Positions 1 through 6,832 of a DNA stretch of 7,916 nt are shown here, in pieces. Under the pieces are notes generated by a model. That model had not been told where the DNA came from. It worked only from the letters and a program-made list of their open reading frames with translations, and searched no databases. Within the stretch, counting starts at the first letter, position 1. Every line of letters begins with the position of its first letter. Origin of the DNA: Ignavibacteriales bacterium (GTDB lineage: Bacteria; Bacteroidota; Ignavibacteria; Ignavibacteriales; Melioribacteraceae); contig QYQI01000128.1 in the NCBI GenBank assembly GCA_007280825.1, forward strand, positions 1-7,916. The letters run 5' to 3'. The position numbers and the translations under genes were made by a program.

Positions 1-205
1 CCGGAACAGATTTTAAATTCGGAAAACACCTGTCTCCTTCAATCATTTCTGCATTTGGATTAACAGGAAAAATGTTATAACCGTTTTCCTTAAATTTTTT
101 GTAGATTGGATTACCAACTCCACCTTGAGGATTGCGAGACACACCGGCAATGGCAATTACTTTCTGATTAAGAAATTCAGATACTTTTTGTTCGTAAGTG
201 TTCAT
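1..205 (-). CDS. CoA-binding domain protein (YccU-like), N-terminal part
   Basis: Reading the minus strand from ATG at 205 gives 68 codons that run off the window edge, so the C-terminal half is missing. The protein starts MNTYEQKVSEFLNQK and continues with a Rossmann-type beta strand and glycine loop (VIAIAGVSRNP, then GGVGNPIYKKFKENGY) and the strand NIFPVNPNAEMIEG. This order of motifs is that of the small CoA_binding_2 family, single-domain proteins related to the nucleotide-binding half of succinyl-CoA synthetase alpha; their physiological role is poorly defined. TTGAGG lies nine bases before the start and acts as a ribosome binding site. The gene begins only 17 bases after the stop of the lamin-tail protein on the same strand, so both are probably transcribed together, though no functional link between them is apparent. 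Confidence 0.85.
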   Translation of the reverse strand, partial: MNTYEQKVSEFLNQKVIAIAGVSRNPQGGVGNPIYKKFKENGYNIFPVNPNAEMIEGDRCFPNLKSVP

Positions 206-222
206 TTATCTATACCTCAATG

Positions 223-1638
223 TTATAGTTTCCTAGCAACAACAACCGGAGTTTTAATTACTTCAACATTGCCGGAACCTTCTGCAATTGCTTCGATGAG
301 CAAAATATAAATCCCGATGCGAAGCGGCCTTCCGTTATCATCAAGACCATCAAAGATCACGGAGTTTTTTGATGCAGCTAACTTATTCTCGGCTATGCTT
401 CTCACTAATCTACCCTGGCTATCGAAAACTTTTATACGAACTTGCGAAAATGGCTGGGCAAGATCAAAATTTATTATTGCATAATCTTCATAACCGTCGT
501 TATCCGGTGAGAATGGATTTGGACTGATCACAACTTTTGATTCTCGTGAAGTGTTTTCGGAATAGATCGAGTTTTGTTTCCCGGGCGATCCGCCTTCAGC
601 ATTGACTGAAGTATTCCAATTAGACCTAACATTAGAACCGAGAAGCGGATTTAATCTCTCGAGCGATCTGTTTTTAGTTGTAAGAATATTTTTATTATGC
701 CAATCAGGTGAATATGAAACTGAATCTAACGTATTGCCGTGTGAATCCTTAACTACCAACATGGTCCCTTCGTTTGATAATGTCATGCTCTTGATAATTC
801 CAACTTTAGTTTCATTCTTTAACCAGGTATAATTTCTATAGATTGATGAATCATCTGCGAGTACAAAATAATTATGAGGTGGCAATAATAAATTTGAATT
901 GGCAAGTTTAATTTTTACGGATGTTCCAATTCTCAACTCAAGTCCATCAATTTGCATTGAATCACTTGTAGTATTGTAGAATTCAAGATACTCGGCGTTA
1001 TCTGTATCCGGATCGAACATGATTTCATTAATTACAAGAGAGCGAAAAGAATAGTTTGGCATTATTACTGGAGCTTTTTTAAATCCTGGCGTACCGTTAA
1101 CATCGATTGAATTAGTCCAATTGGATGAAGCATTGTTTTTATCAAGAATTATTTTTTCATCAGAGATACCCGTATCATTATTCGCTGAGTATGTATATGC
1201 ATCAACAATTTCATCGGAGGAATTTAATAAATAGAGATCTCTGCTTGTTGTGTTTGCCATACCAGATGAACCAAAACTGTTGGAACTGATCTTAAGAACA
1301 ATTGCATCGGCGGGAATTAAGGTTTTATAAATTCCGTTTGCAAAATCGTAATTGCCTTGTAAGATAACGGCAAACTTTCCCGGACCCAACTGCATTCCTC
1401 CGGACAGAGTAATAATATTATTATTAGAAGATGTATAATATTTGAACTTATAGTTTGTAAGATCAACCGTTTCAGTTGTGGAAGTATTGTAGATCTCAAC
1501 AAACTCACCGTTTGTTTCGGAAGGATTGAACATTATTTCTGAAAATGTAAGTGATGAGCCAGTTTGAGCAAAAATGTTTGATAAGGGAGAGATGCTAAGA
1601 AGAACTGCAACAAAATATAATTTCCCCACCCATTGCAT
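223..1638 (-). CDS. Secreted protein with two lamin-tail domains and a C-terminal FlgD-like/sorting-type domain
   Basis: The 471-residue product begins with a signal peptide (about residues 1-24, hydrophobic core YFVAVLLSIS, likely cleaved after NIFA). Two lamin-tail (LTD) repeats follow: the first from about residue 30 (LTFSEIMFNPSETNGEFVEI) and the second from about 200 (LVINEIMFDPDTDNAEYLEF). Both have the family signature in which an EIMFxP strand is followed by an acidic E-[FY]-[VL]-E turn. From about residue 369 the segment ISPNPFSPDNDGYEDYAI leads into a beta-rich end resembling the FlgD Ig-like or gliding-type domains found at the C-termini of type IX-secreted proteins in this phylum. 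Export and surface display are therefore likely, but the end is not a textbook type A sorting signal. LTD domains in bacteria are found on secreted or surface proteins and often beside nucleases; no enzyme domain is seen here, so a structural or adhesive role is inferred. Only a weak GGGGT stretch precedes the start. Confidence 0.85.
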   Translation of the reverse strand: MQWVGKLYFVAVLLSISPLSNIFAQTGSSLTFSEIMFNPSETNGEFVEIYNTSTTETVDLTNYKFKYYTSSNNNIITLSGGMQLGPGKFAVILQGNYDFANGIYKTLIPADAIVLKISSNSFGSSGMANTTSRDLYLLNSSDEIVDAYTYSANNDTGISDEKIILDKNNASSNWTNSIDVNGTPGFKKAPVIMPNYSFRSLVINEIMFDPDTDNAEYLEFYNTTSDSMQIDGLELRIGTSVKIKLANSNLLLPPHNYFVLADDSSIYRNYTWLKNETKVGIIKSMTLSNEGTMLVVKDSHGNTLDSVSYSPDWHNKNILTTKNRSLERLNPLLGSNVRSNWNTSVNAEGGSPGKQNSIYSENTSRESKVVISPNPFSPDNDGYEDYAIINFDLAQPFSQVRIKVFDSQGRLVRSIAENKLAASKNSVIFDGLDDNGRPLRIGIYILLIEAIAEGSGNVEVIKTPVVVARKL

Positions 1639-1684
1639 TATGATATTACCCCAATTGTAAAAATCTATTCATAAAATAGAAAAT

Positions 1685-1727
1685 TCCCTTGCTAAAAGCA
1701 TTACTTGAAGTTGTACAAGGCAAGGGA
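1685..1727. repeat. Nested inverted repeat in the divergent intergenic region
   Basis: TCCCTTGC (1685-1692) is matched exactly by GCAAGGGA (1720-1727). Inside the pair, CTTG (1704-1707) is matched by CAAG (1716-1719), directly abutting the outer right arm. On the minus strand this falls in the likely leader of the lamin-tail gene, 47 bases before its ATG, and is followed by an AT-rich run. It could be an RNA hairpin or a protein-binding site. The outer loop is 27 bases, so stability is uncertain and no function is assigned. Confidence 0.4.
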
Positions 1728-1803
1728 GAACGATAAACTCAATATCAATTTTTTACTTCTCACTTTAAGCAATTTAACATTTCTTAAACAAATTCTTTTT
1801 CTA

Positions 1804-1832
1804 TTGAAAACCGTTATTATGTATTTTGTAAT
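1804..1832 (+). promoter_or_regulatory. Sigma-70-like promoter of the M28/PPIase gene
   Basis: TTGAAA (1804-1809) and TGTAAT (1827-1832) are separated by exactly 17 bases, each matching five of six bases of the classical -35 and -10 hexamers. Transcription would begin near 1839, leaving a short leader of about 24 bases before the ATG at 1863. This is a match to a general consensus. Bacteroidota proper often use a different -33/-7 consensus, so its use depends on the lineage. Confidence 0.5.
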
Positions 1833-1862
1833 TAAATATTCAATCATAAACCAGAGATATTT

Positions 1863-4244
1863 ATGAAACGATTGTTACTCAATTCAGCATTGCTCCTTTT
1901 AATTTTCACCGCAATTATTTTCCCGCAGCAAGACCCGGTTATTAAAAAAATTATTGAGATCGGAAAAACCGATAATCAAGTTATGCGGCTTCAAGATATT
2001 CTCAACAACAGAATCGGCGGAAGATTAACCGGTTCCGATCAATATCTTACCGCATGTAATTGGGCAATGAATGAATTAAAAAACTGGGGGTTAAAAGTTA
2101 AGTTAGATGAAGTCGGTGAAGTATCGGTTGGATTTCTCCGCGGGCATTGGTCAGGTAAGATGATCAAGCCGGCAGAAAAAGTTTTAGAGTTTGTAACTCC
2201 ATCATATACTGCAGGAACAAAAGGAATTCAGCGCGGACCGGTTGTAATAATGCCGAAGACAGATACCGGATTCGATTCCGTAAAAAGTAAAATGAACGGT
2301 GCTTGGGTAATGATTGAAGGAGAAAATACCGGCTGGCCCCGCGACCGCGATTCTGTTGTAGCACTTACTAGAAAATTAACGGCAGTCGGCGCTCTCGGAA
2401 CAATTCAATTAACACATGTACCGATCCGCACTTTGGATTCACGATGTGTCAAATCATGGGATAACCTTCCAACTCTTTGCGATATTAAACTTGTTGATAC
2501 GCAATACAACGAAATAAAATCTCTTGTTGAAAAGAATGAGGAAGTAATTCTTGAATTTGAAATCCGAAATTTCTTCAAACCAGGTCCAATCAAATATTAC
2601 AATGTGATCGGAACAATTCCGGGCACAAAATTTCCGAACGAATATGTTATCATCAGCGGACACCTTGATTCATTCGATATTGCAACCGGTGCCATTGATA
2701 ACGGTTCGGGTGTAACCGCTGTGATGGAAGCAATCCGTTTGATGATGAAAGCCGGTGCTAAACCAAAACGCTCAATTATGATTCACCTTTACGCTGCCGA
2801 AGAACAGGGATTGGTAGGATCAAAATCATGGGTGAACAAAAACAAAAAACTTCTGAATAAAATTTCTCTTGTGATAAACAAAGACAGCGGAACAAATCCT
2901 GCTGTAAGTCTGGGCGTTCCTAAAGTTATGTTCGATGATATGAAAAAAGTTGTTGAGCCGATCGAAACTGCGGGATTAAAATATCCTTTCAAACTAACCG
3001 AGTCGCAGCCGTTTAGAAAAGCGGGACGCGGCGGCACAGATAGTTTTTCTTTTACAATGGCTGGCGTTCCTGCGCCGGGACTTCGACTTGAAGGTCCGCA
3101 CCAATATACAAAAACATGGCACACTCCGCTTGATACTTATGATGAAGTAATCCCCGATGCACAGGAACATTCTTCAATTGTTATTGCTCTGCTTGCATAC
3201 GGTGCAGCAAACTTAGATCATCTTCTTCCACGCGAAGGTGCATTTGCACCCGAAGGCTTATTTGCAGATTTAAATACTAACAAAGGAAAAATTACTCTTA
3301 GTCTGGATTACGAACATGTTCCGATGACTGTTGCAAATTTTGTCGGGCTTGCAGAAGGAAAGATTAAGAACAATGCGTTGCCGGAAAGTAAACCATATTT
3401 CAATGGAAGCATTTGGCACCGCGTTGTTCCCGGACATGTTATACAAGCAGGAATGCCGGTTAGTAAAGATACATTGGAAGGACCGGGATATGAATTCCCA
3501 AATGAGATTTACAAAGGTTTATCACACAACAAAGCCGGAATGCTTGGAATGGCAAACGCCGGCGCTAACACGAATGGAAGTCAATTCTACATTACGCTTG
3601 GCGACCGTTCGTATCTCGACGGCAATTACACTTTGTTCGGATCAGTTACTGACGGAATGGATGTGGTAAATAAAATTGTTCAGGGCGATACAATAAAAAG
3701 CGTGGTGATCTCCCGCATCGGACAAAAGGCCATTGATTTTAAAGTTACATCAGAATCGTTCAAGAAGATGGTTGAAGAAGCTAATGCAAAAATTAAAATT
3801 GAAGAAGAAAAAAGATTGAAAAAAGAATCAGATTTGATTAAGAAGAAATTTCCTAAAGCAAAAGAAACTACAAGCAGTTTGAAATTTATTATTCTGAAAG
3901 AAGGAACTGGTGAGAAACTCTCTGATGGAACAATTGTGAAAGTTCAGTATAAAGGAAGTTTCTTGCTTGATGGGAATAAATTTGTAAGCACAAGTATTGA
4001 AGGAAAACCAAACTCGTTGGATAAACCAGAAGTATTCGAATACACAATCGGAAAGACTAAAATTAATCCAGCGCTTGATGAATCTATTGCAGATATGAAA
4101 CCCGGCGAACAACGAACAGTAATTGCTCAATCAAAATTTGCTTATGGAAATAATGTTGTGTACGGAAAACAGATCGACGGGAAAAAGCGGTTTGCAATTT
4201 CTCCTAACACAAGTTTGGTTTATGAAATAGAAATAATGAAATGA
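1863..4244 (+). CDS. Secreted M28 zinc aminopeptidase fused to cyclophilin and FKBP-type PPIase domains
   Basis: The 793-residue protein has a signal peptide (about 1-21, core LLLNSALLLLIFTAIIF). The M28 peptidase part (about 25-455) keeps every metal and catalytic residue of the family: H267 and D269 in GHLDS, D279 in AIDNGSG, E313/E314 in AAEEQG, D341 in NKDSG, and H420 in WHTPLDT. A cyclophilin domain follows (about 466-620) with R520 in WHRVVPG (equivalent to CypA Arg55) and Q574-F575 in GSQFYITL. A charged, probably helical linker rich in E and K (about 633-668) leads to an FKBP-like domain (673-793) with Y696 and Y761 conserved, but the usual Asp replaced by V708 and the pocket Trp by L738. 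Inferred role: periplasmic or extracellular peptide degradation coupled to prolyl isomerisation. The frame is open throughout and the domains follow without internal stops. Only a weak AGAG precedes the start, which is fixed by the signal peptide. Confidence 0.92.
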   Translation: MKRLLLNSALLLLIFTAIIFPQQDPVIKKIIEIGKTDNQVMRLQDILNNRIGGRLTGSDQYLTACNWAMNELKNWGLKVKLDEVGEVSVGFLRGHWSGKMIKPAEKVLEFVTPSYTAGTKGIQRGPVVIMPKTDTGFDSVKSKMNGAWVMIEGENTGWPRDRDSVVALTRKLTAVGALGTIQLTHVPIRTLDSRCVKSWDNLPTLCDIKLVDTQYNEIKSLVEKNEEVILEFEIRNFFKPGPIKYYNVIGTIPGTKFPNEYVIISGHLDSFDIATGAIDNGSGVTAVMEAIRLMMKAGAKPKRSIMIHLYAAEEQGLVGSKSWVNKNKKLLNKISLVINKDSGTNPAVSLGVPKVMFDDMKKVVEPIETAGLKYPFKLTESQPFRKAGRGGTDSFSFTMAGVPAPGLRLEGPHQYTKTWHTPLDTYDEVIPDAQEHSSIVIALLAYGAANLDHLLPREGAFAPEGLFADLNTNKGKITLSLDYEHVPMTVANFVGLAEGKIKNNALPESKPYFNGSIWHRVVPGHVIQAGMPVSKDTLEGPGYEFPNEIYKGLSHNKAGMLGMANAGANTNGSQFYITLGDRSYLDGNYTLFGSVTDGMDVVNKIVQGDTIKSVVISRIGQKAIDFKVTSESFKKMVEEANAKIKIEEEKRLKKESDLIKKKFPKAKETTSSLKFIILKEGTGEKLSDGTIVKVQYKGSFLLDGNKFVSTSIEGKPNSLDKPEVFEYTIGKTKINPALDESIADMKPGEQRTVIAQSKFAYGNNVVYGKQIDGKKRFAISPNTSLVYEIEIMK

Positions 4245-4302
4245 TGGGTTGACATCGCAAATTAGAGGAAATTTTCTTTTACATTAAGGTGATAATTTTC
4301 AC

Positions 4303-4308
4303 GAGGAG
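4303..4308 (+). promoter_or_regulatory. Ribosome binding site of the ferritin-like gene
   Basis: GAGGAG lies seven bases before the ATG at 4316, the clearest Shine-Dalgarno sequence in the window, and it decides that start. Just upstream, 4289-4302 is a near-palindrome (GTGA-TAATTT-TCAC) that could hide the site in a weak hairpin; this is speculative. Confidence 0.7.
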
Positions 4309-4315
4309 AAATTGA

Positions 4316-4945
4316 ATGGAAAAATTAGTTACACGATTCTATGGTGTACTCTTATCGATTTACATTTATAATGAATATACTGGCTATATGGAATTGGAAA
4401 AACTTCTTGCTGCAATTAATAAAAAATACCCTGAAGAAAAAGAGTTTATCGCGGCCGTACGCAAGCATATCGATGACGAAAGAAAACATTATATGCTGTT
4501 TAAAAACTATTTCACTAAAAATGAGAGGATACCATTTTTTGTTTCTGATAAGTATGGTTATATAGATTTATTTGTAAAACATATTTTCAAAGTAAAGATA
4601 AAAGAGCTGGATCAGAATTCTATAATTAATAACAATGAAAAGTTTTTCAAATTATGCCGTTTAATTATGATGACGGAACTCCGCGGATTAAAGCAGGTTA
4701 AGACTTTGCTGAACAATAATCTTATCAATAAAAACGAATCGCTTCTTAAAATATTTAAAGTAATCGAAAAGGATGAACCTTCTCATTGTTATCCTTATCA
4801 ATACTGGCTTAAAAAATCAAACAGTCATATGCCCCGGCTCAGAGAAAACCTCACAGATCTTTGGATTCATTATTCATTAATGATAATTAAAGTGCCGTTT
4901 CTTTTGTTTAACGGCAAACTGAAAAGGAGAAGTGAGTTTTATTGA
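4316..4945 (+). CDS. Ferritin-like four-helix protein with a full di-iron ligand pattern
   Basis: The 209-residue product is largely helical and carries the ligand pattern of ferritin-like di-iron proteins: a helix A glutamate (E20 in YNEYTGY, with E26 and E28 as alternatives), E55-x-x-H58 in DDERKH, E121 in MMTELRG, and E154-x-x-H157 in DEPSH. The spacings of 35 residues (E20 to E55) and 33 (E121 to E154), with a longer gap between the two pairs, fit two antiparallel helix pairs. No signal peptide is seen, so it should be cytoplasmic; residues 185-200 (HYSLMIIKVPFLLF) are hydrophobic and might touch a membrane. I do not recognise a named family. Related proteins store iron, reduce peroxide or hydroxylate substrates, and the sequence alone does not choose among these. 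It lies 71 bases after the peptidase gene and could be co-transcribed with it, although TTGACA at 4249-4254 may give it its own promoter. Confidence 0.75.
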   Translation: MEKLVTRFYGVLLSIYIYNEYTGYMELEKLLAAINKKYPEEKEFIAAVRKHIDDERKHYMLFKNYFTKNERIPFFVSDKYGYIDLFVKHIFKVKIKELDQNSIINNNEKFFKLCRLIMMTELRGLKQVKTLLNNNLINKNESLLKIFKVIEKDEPSHCYPYQYWLKKSNSHMPRLRENLTDLWIHYSLMIIKVPFLLFNGKLKRRSEFY

Positions 4946-4953
4946 AATATTTT

Positions 4954-4983
4954 AGCTGGCGACTGAATGCCATCAGCTTTTTT
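4954..4983 (+). terminator. Probable intrinsic terminator after the ferritin-like gene
   Basis: Starting nine bases after the stop codon, AGCTGGC (4954-4960) can pair with GCCA plus GCT (4969-4978) across a three-base bulge, with an 8-base loop, followed directly by a run of six T (4978-4983). The stem is short and interrupted, so efficiency is uncertain. The T-tract is also part of the direct repeat that has a second copy at 6833. Confidence 0.5.
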
Positions 4984-5031
4984 ATAGAACAAATTGATTG
5001 ACAAAGCTTAATCACTTCTCTAACTTTCTCA
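4973..5031 (+). repeat. Direct repeat copy A, carrying a T-tract and a promoter-like pair
   Basis: This 59-base segment matches 6833-6890 at 54 of 59 positions by hand alignment (four substitutions and one missing base). It begins with TCAG and a run of T, continues through ACAAATTGATTGACAAA, and ends with CTTCTCTAACTTTCTCA. Inside it, TTGACA (4998-5003) and TAACTT (5021-5026) are 17 bases apart; the -35 match is perfect but the -10 match only 3 of 6. It lies upstream of the lipocalin-like gene, as copy B lies upstream of the methyltransferase fragment, so it may be a promoter module or a recombination scar. Confidence 0.8.
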
Positions 5032-5115
5032 CCAACTATATATTAGAAGGATAAACGAAATCCACTGAAGATGGATTGCGTAATTACAATAGTTAGCACC
5101 AATAATACTTTGACC

Positions 5116-5664
5116 ATGCAAAAAATAAAAATGTTTCTTTTTGTAGTGATTGTGACCATCCAATCCTGCCAGACGACTATTCAAAAACAAGAGAATAATA
5201 ATAAACTTTTAATTGGCTCATGGAAATTTATCGCAGACCAAGAACTAGATGATAATAACCTGGTAAAAAATGAAGATACTAACGTAAGAGGCTTATTAAT
5301 TTATACACTTGATGGAAAAATGAGTGTTCAACTCTTATGGCTTGGAAGCAGGGCTTCACTAGTAAATGATACAATTATGAACCAGGATGGGAAATCTTTC
5401 GGTATTGGGTTAGGCAATAATACCTGGACACTTGACCAGGCAAGAAAAATTATCGACACATACGATGCTTATTTTGGAGACTATTCTGTTGATTGGGAAA
5501 ATAAAATTGTTACACACACCATAAATGGAAACCTAAGACCTGAAAAAGAAGGAACATCTTATAAACGAGCTTTTCAAGTTCAAGGTGATACGCTGTTTTT
5601 AAGAAGTGCAGACCCTGACCCCAATATGAAATGGCAGACAAAATGGATAAGAAATTATAAATAA
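5116..5664 (+). CDS. Lipocalin-like domain lipoprotein
   Basis: From ATG at 5116 the product has 182 residues and starts with a lipoprotein signal: MQKIK, a hydrophobic stretch FLFVVIVTI and a lipobox-like IQSC, with the lipidated cysteine at position 18. The frame extends upstream to an ATG at 5071, but that would put 15 polar residues before the signal, so 5116 is preferred; neither start has a good ribosome site. The rest matches the lipocalin-like family found beside many Bacteroidota genes: an N-terminal LIGSWKF strand, GLLIYTLDGKMSVQLLW, YDAYFGDYSVDWENKIVTH, and an end with GTSYKRAFQVQGDTLFLRS. The fold is a beta barrel that may bind a small hydrophobic ligand; no ligand can be named. 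The protein is probably anchored to the inner or outer membrane. It sits between direct repeat A and the large inverted repeat, and looks like an independent accessory gene. Confidence 0.8.
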   Translation: MQKIKMFLFVVIVTIQSCQTTIQKQENNNKLLIGSWKFIADQELDDNNLVKNEDTNVRGLLIYTLDGKMSVQLLWLGSRASLVNDTIMNQDGKSFGIGLGNNTWTLDQARKIIDTYDAYFGDYSVDWENKIVTHTINGNLRPEKEGTSYKRAFQVQGDTLFLRSADPDPNMKWQTKWIRNYK

Positions 5665-5670
5665 ATTACT

Positions 5671-5807
5671 GATGCTAACAACGGGTTAAAAGAAATGGCG
5701 GGTGCAGTGCGTAAACAAACGGTAGTGCTTTCTATTTACATTTGTGCTGGCCTACAGTTTAGTGCTTTTAATACGCCACTTCTTTAACCCCCGAAACGTT
5801 GTGCGTC
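5671..5807. repeat. Long imperfect inverted repeat, attC-like
   Basis: The left arm (5671-5700: GATGC, ACAACG, then GGGTTAAAAGAAATGGCG) pairs with the right arm (5774-5807: CGCCACTTCTTTAACCC, then CGTTGTGCGTC). The inner stem is about 17 base pairs with one bulged A and one A-C mismatch; the outer stem pairs ACAACG with CGTTGT and GAYGC with GCGTC. About 73 bases lie between the arms and contain further small repeats such as GTAAA/TTTAC and two AGTGCTTT copies. Length, unequal bulges, and the terminal TAAC and GTTGTGC (six of seven bases of GTTRRRY) recall integron attC sites. It starts six bases after the lipoprotein stop, where a cassette attC would be. The left core, TGCTAAC, fits the R'' consensus poorly, so a non-integron intergenic repeat or a terminator is also possible. 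Confidence 0.6.
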
Positions 5808-5823
5808 ATGCTTTGGCAACAGT

Positions 5824-5871
5824 GCCGCCTGGCTAATGGCACTTATTAAAAAAGAATATCACATCGAATAA
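5824..5871 (+). pseudogene. C-terminal remnant of a paralogue of the next gene
   Basis: In the frame ending at TAA 5869-5871 this reads AAWLMALIKKEYHIE and then stop. The DNA aligns with the 3' end of the intact gene at 6706-6756. There the same tail would read IKKEYQLE if one A were restored in a run of five. The remnant is followed by ATA and then the ATG of the intact gene. It has no start of its own; the upstream sequence becomes the inverted repeat at 5807, with CATG...GCAACAGT (5807-5823) perhaps also derived from the same gene (compare 6675-6695). The interpretation is a tandem array that lost most of one copy. Confidence 0.65.
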
Positions 5872-5884
5872 ATAATGGAAGAAA
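5824..5884 (+). repeat. Direct repeat spanning the gene junction, upstream copy
   Basis: These 61 bases match 6706-6765 at 48 of 61 positions by hand count, with one single-base gap in a run of A (six here, five there). The final stretch GAATAAATAATGGAAGAAA (5866-5884) is identical in both copies. The repeat covers the end of one family member, a three-base spacer and the first ten bases of the next. Confidence 0.8.
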
Positions 5885-6756
5885 ATAAAAAGACAGAAGA
5901 AGAAAGAAACAAGCCTCCTGAAATAAATAAGGAACCGGAAGCAGAAAATATTTCTTCAAACGAACCACTAACTACAAACACTAAACAAGAGACTAACGAT
6001 ATGGAAGTACCTCATAAACATCACCACGATCTTCCCGGCAAAAAAGAAAAATCGTGGAAGCATTATACAATTGAATTTTTTATGATATTTCTGGCAGTTA
6101 CGGCTGGATATTTTGTAGAAAACCAAAGAGAGCATTTTGTTGAGAGAAAGAGAGAAAAACAATTTATGACATCTCTTGTAAAAGACCTTCAATTAGATAC
6201 CTCTCAATTTTCAAGATTAAGGATGTTCCGACTTAAAAGAGTAGAGACAATAGACTCATTAATTATATTCTTTCAGAAACATTCTGGAGGAGCGGTCCCT
6301 GCTTATGGATATGCGTTGGCCAATAAGCTTTTTGGTCATGCTGGTTTTTTTCAAAACAGTGGAACACTTGACCAATTAAAAAACTCAGGGGGGTTGCGAT
6401 TGATCGAGCATAGAAATGTAGTTGACTCAATTGAATTCTATGACCAGCAAATAAAACGTGTGGCTTTGCGGGATATCTATGAAAGCAACTTTTCGATGGA
6501 CCATAGTAAACTTCTGCAGAAATTATTTGACGGTAGAACGCTGTTAAAAATATTTACGAATTCAACTTATTATAAAATACCTGCATCCCCCTCTGCTACA
6601 GTAAAACTGAATGAACAATATTTAGATGAATACCTGAATAACTTAGTAATTTTTCGAACATTTGTAAGACAAGACATGGGCTTGCAGGCAACAGTTAAAG
6701 AAAAAGCAACCCGGCTGATAACCGTGATTAAAAAGAATATCAACTGGAATAAATAA
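5875..6756 (+). CDS. Membrane-anchored Bacteroidota protein of unknown function
   Basis: The 293-residue protein starts with a long acidic, low-complexity segment (1-45), then a histidine cluster HKHHHD (47-52), a basic stretch and a single membrane helix (about 64-81, EFFMIFLAVTAGYFV). This is followed by the strongly conserved-looking ENQREHFVERKREKQF, which probably starts a coiled region. TLDQLKNSGGLRLI (164-177) is another signature I associate with a Bacteroidota family of short single-pass proteins related to the DUF6090 type; the name is from memory and needs a profile search. The large C-terminal part would lie on the other side of the membrane from the His cluster. No catalytic motif is visible. 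The last residues NINWNK appear to result from a one-base loss in a run of A: the restored frame would end EYQLE. The start is supported by the repeat at 6756, where ATGGAAGAAA recurs; no clear ribosome site is seen. Confidence 0.75.
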   Translation: MEENKKTEEERNKPPEINKEPEAENISSNEPLTTNTKQETNDMEVPHKHHHDLPGKKEKSWKHYTIEFFMIFLAVTAGYFVENQREHFVERKREKQFMTSLVKDLQLDTSQFSRLRMFRLKRVETIDSLIIFFQKHSGGAVPAYGYALANKLFGHAGFFQNSGTLDQLKNSGGLRLIEHRNVVDSIEFYDQQIKRVALRDIYESNFSMDHSKLLQKLFDGRTLLKIFTNSTYYKIPASPSATVKLNEQYLDEYLNNLVIFRTFVRQDMGLQATVKEKATRLITVIKKNINWNK

Positions 6757-6765
6757 TGGAAGAAA
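6706..6765 (+). repeat. Direct repeat spanning the gene junction, downstream copy
   Basis: This is the second copy of the 5824-5884 repeat. It contains the 3' end of the intact membrane gene and ATGGAAGAAA (6756-6765), the first bases of a lost next copy. The intact gene's stop TAA shares its last A with that ATG (TAATG). Confidence 0.8.
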
Positions 6766-6794
6766 GTTTTTTGATAAGGACAGTTTCGTATTAA
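6756..6794 (+). pseudogene. Start remnant of a further paralogue
   Basis: ATG at 6756 is followed by GAA GAA, as at the intact gene (MEE), but homology stops after ten bases and the frame closes after 12 residues (MEESFLIRTVSY). Together with the tail at 5824-5871 it suggests the family once stood here in at least a tandem row. A real 12-residue peptide is unlikely. Confidence 0.45.
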
Positions 6795-6832
6795 CAGCAG
6801 GGCTGATGAATAATAATGAGCCGCGTATCGTG

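Noticed and set aside
1816..1843. Minus-strand promoter TTGAAT-16-CATAAT for the lamin-tail gene
   Set aside because: The hexamers are partial, the spacing is short and it would leave a leader of about 170 bases; the region is very AT-rich, so such matches are expected by chance.
2789..3124. 111-codon open frame on the minus strand inside the peptidase gene
   Set aside because: It lies wholly antisense to well-conserved M28 motifs and has no recognisable domain, so it is a shadow frame.
3331..3669. 112-codon plus-strand frame inside the cyclophilin region
   Set aside because: It overlaps conserved cyclophilin motifs in the main frame and its own translation resembles nothing known.
4249..4254. 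Perfect TTGACA box before the ferritin-like gene
   Set aside because: No acceptable -10 hexamer is found 16-18 bases downstream, so it is noted in the gene entry but not called a promoter.
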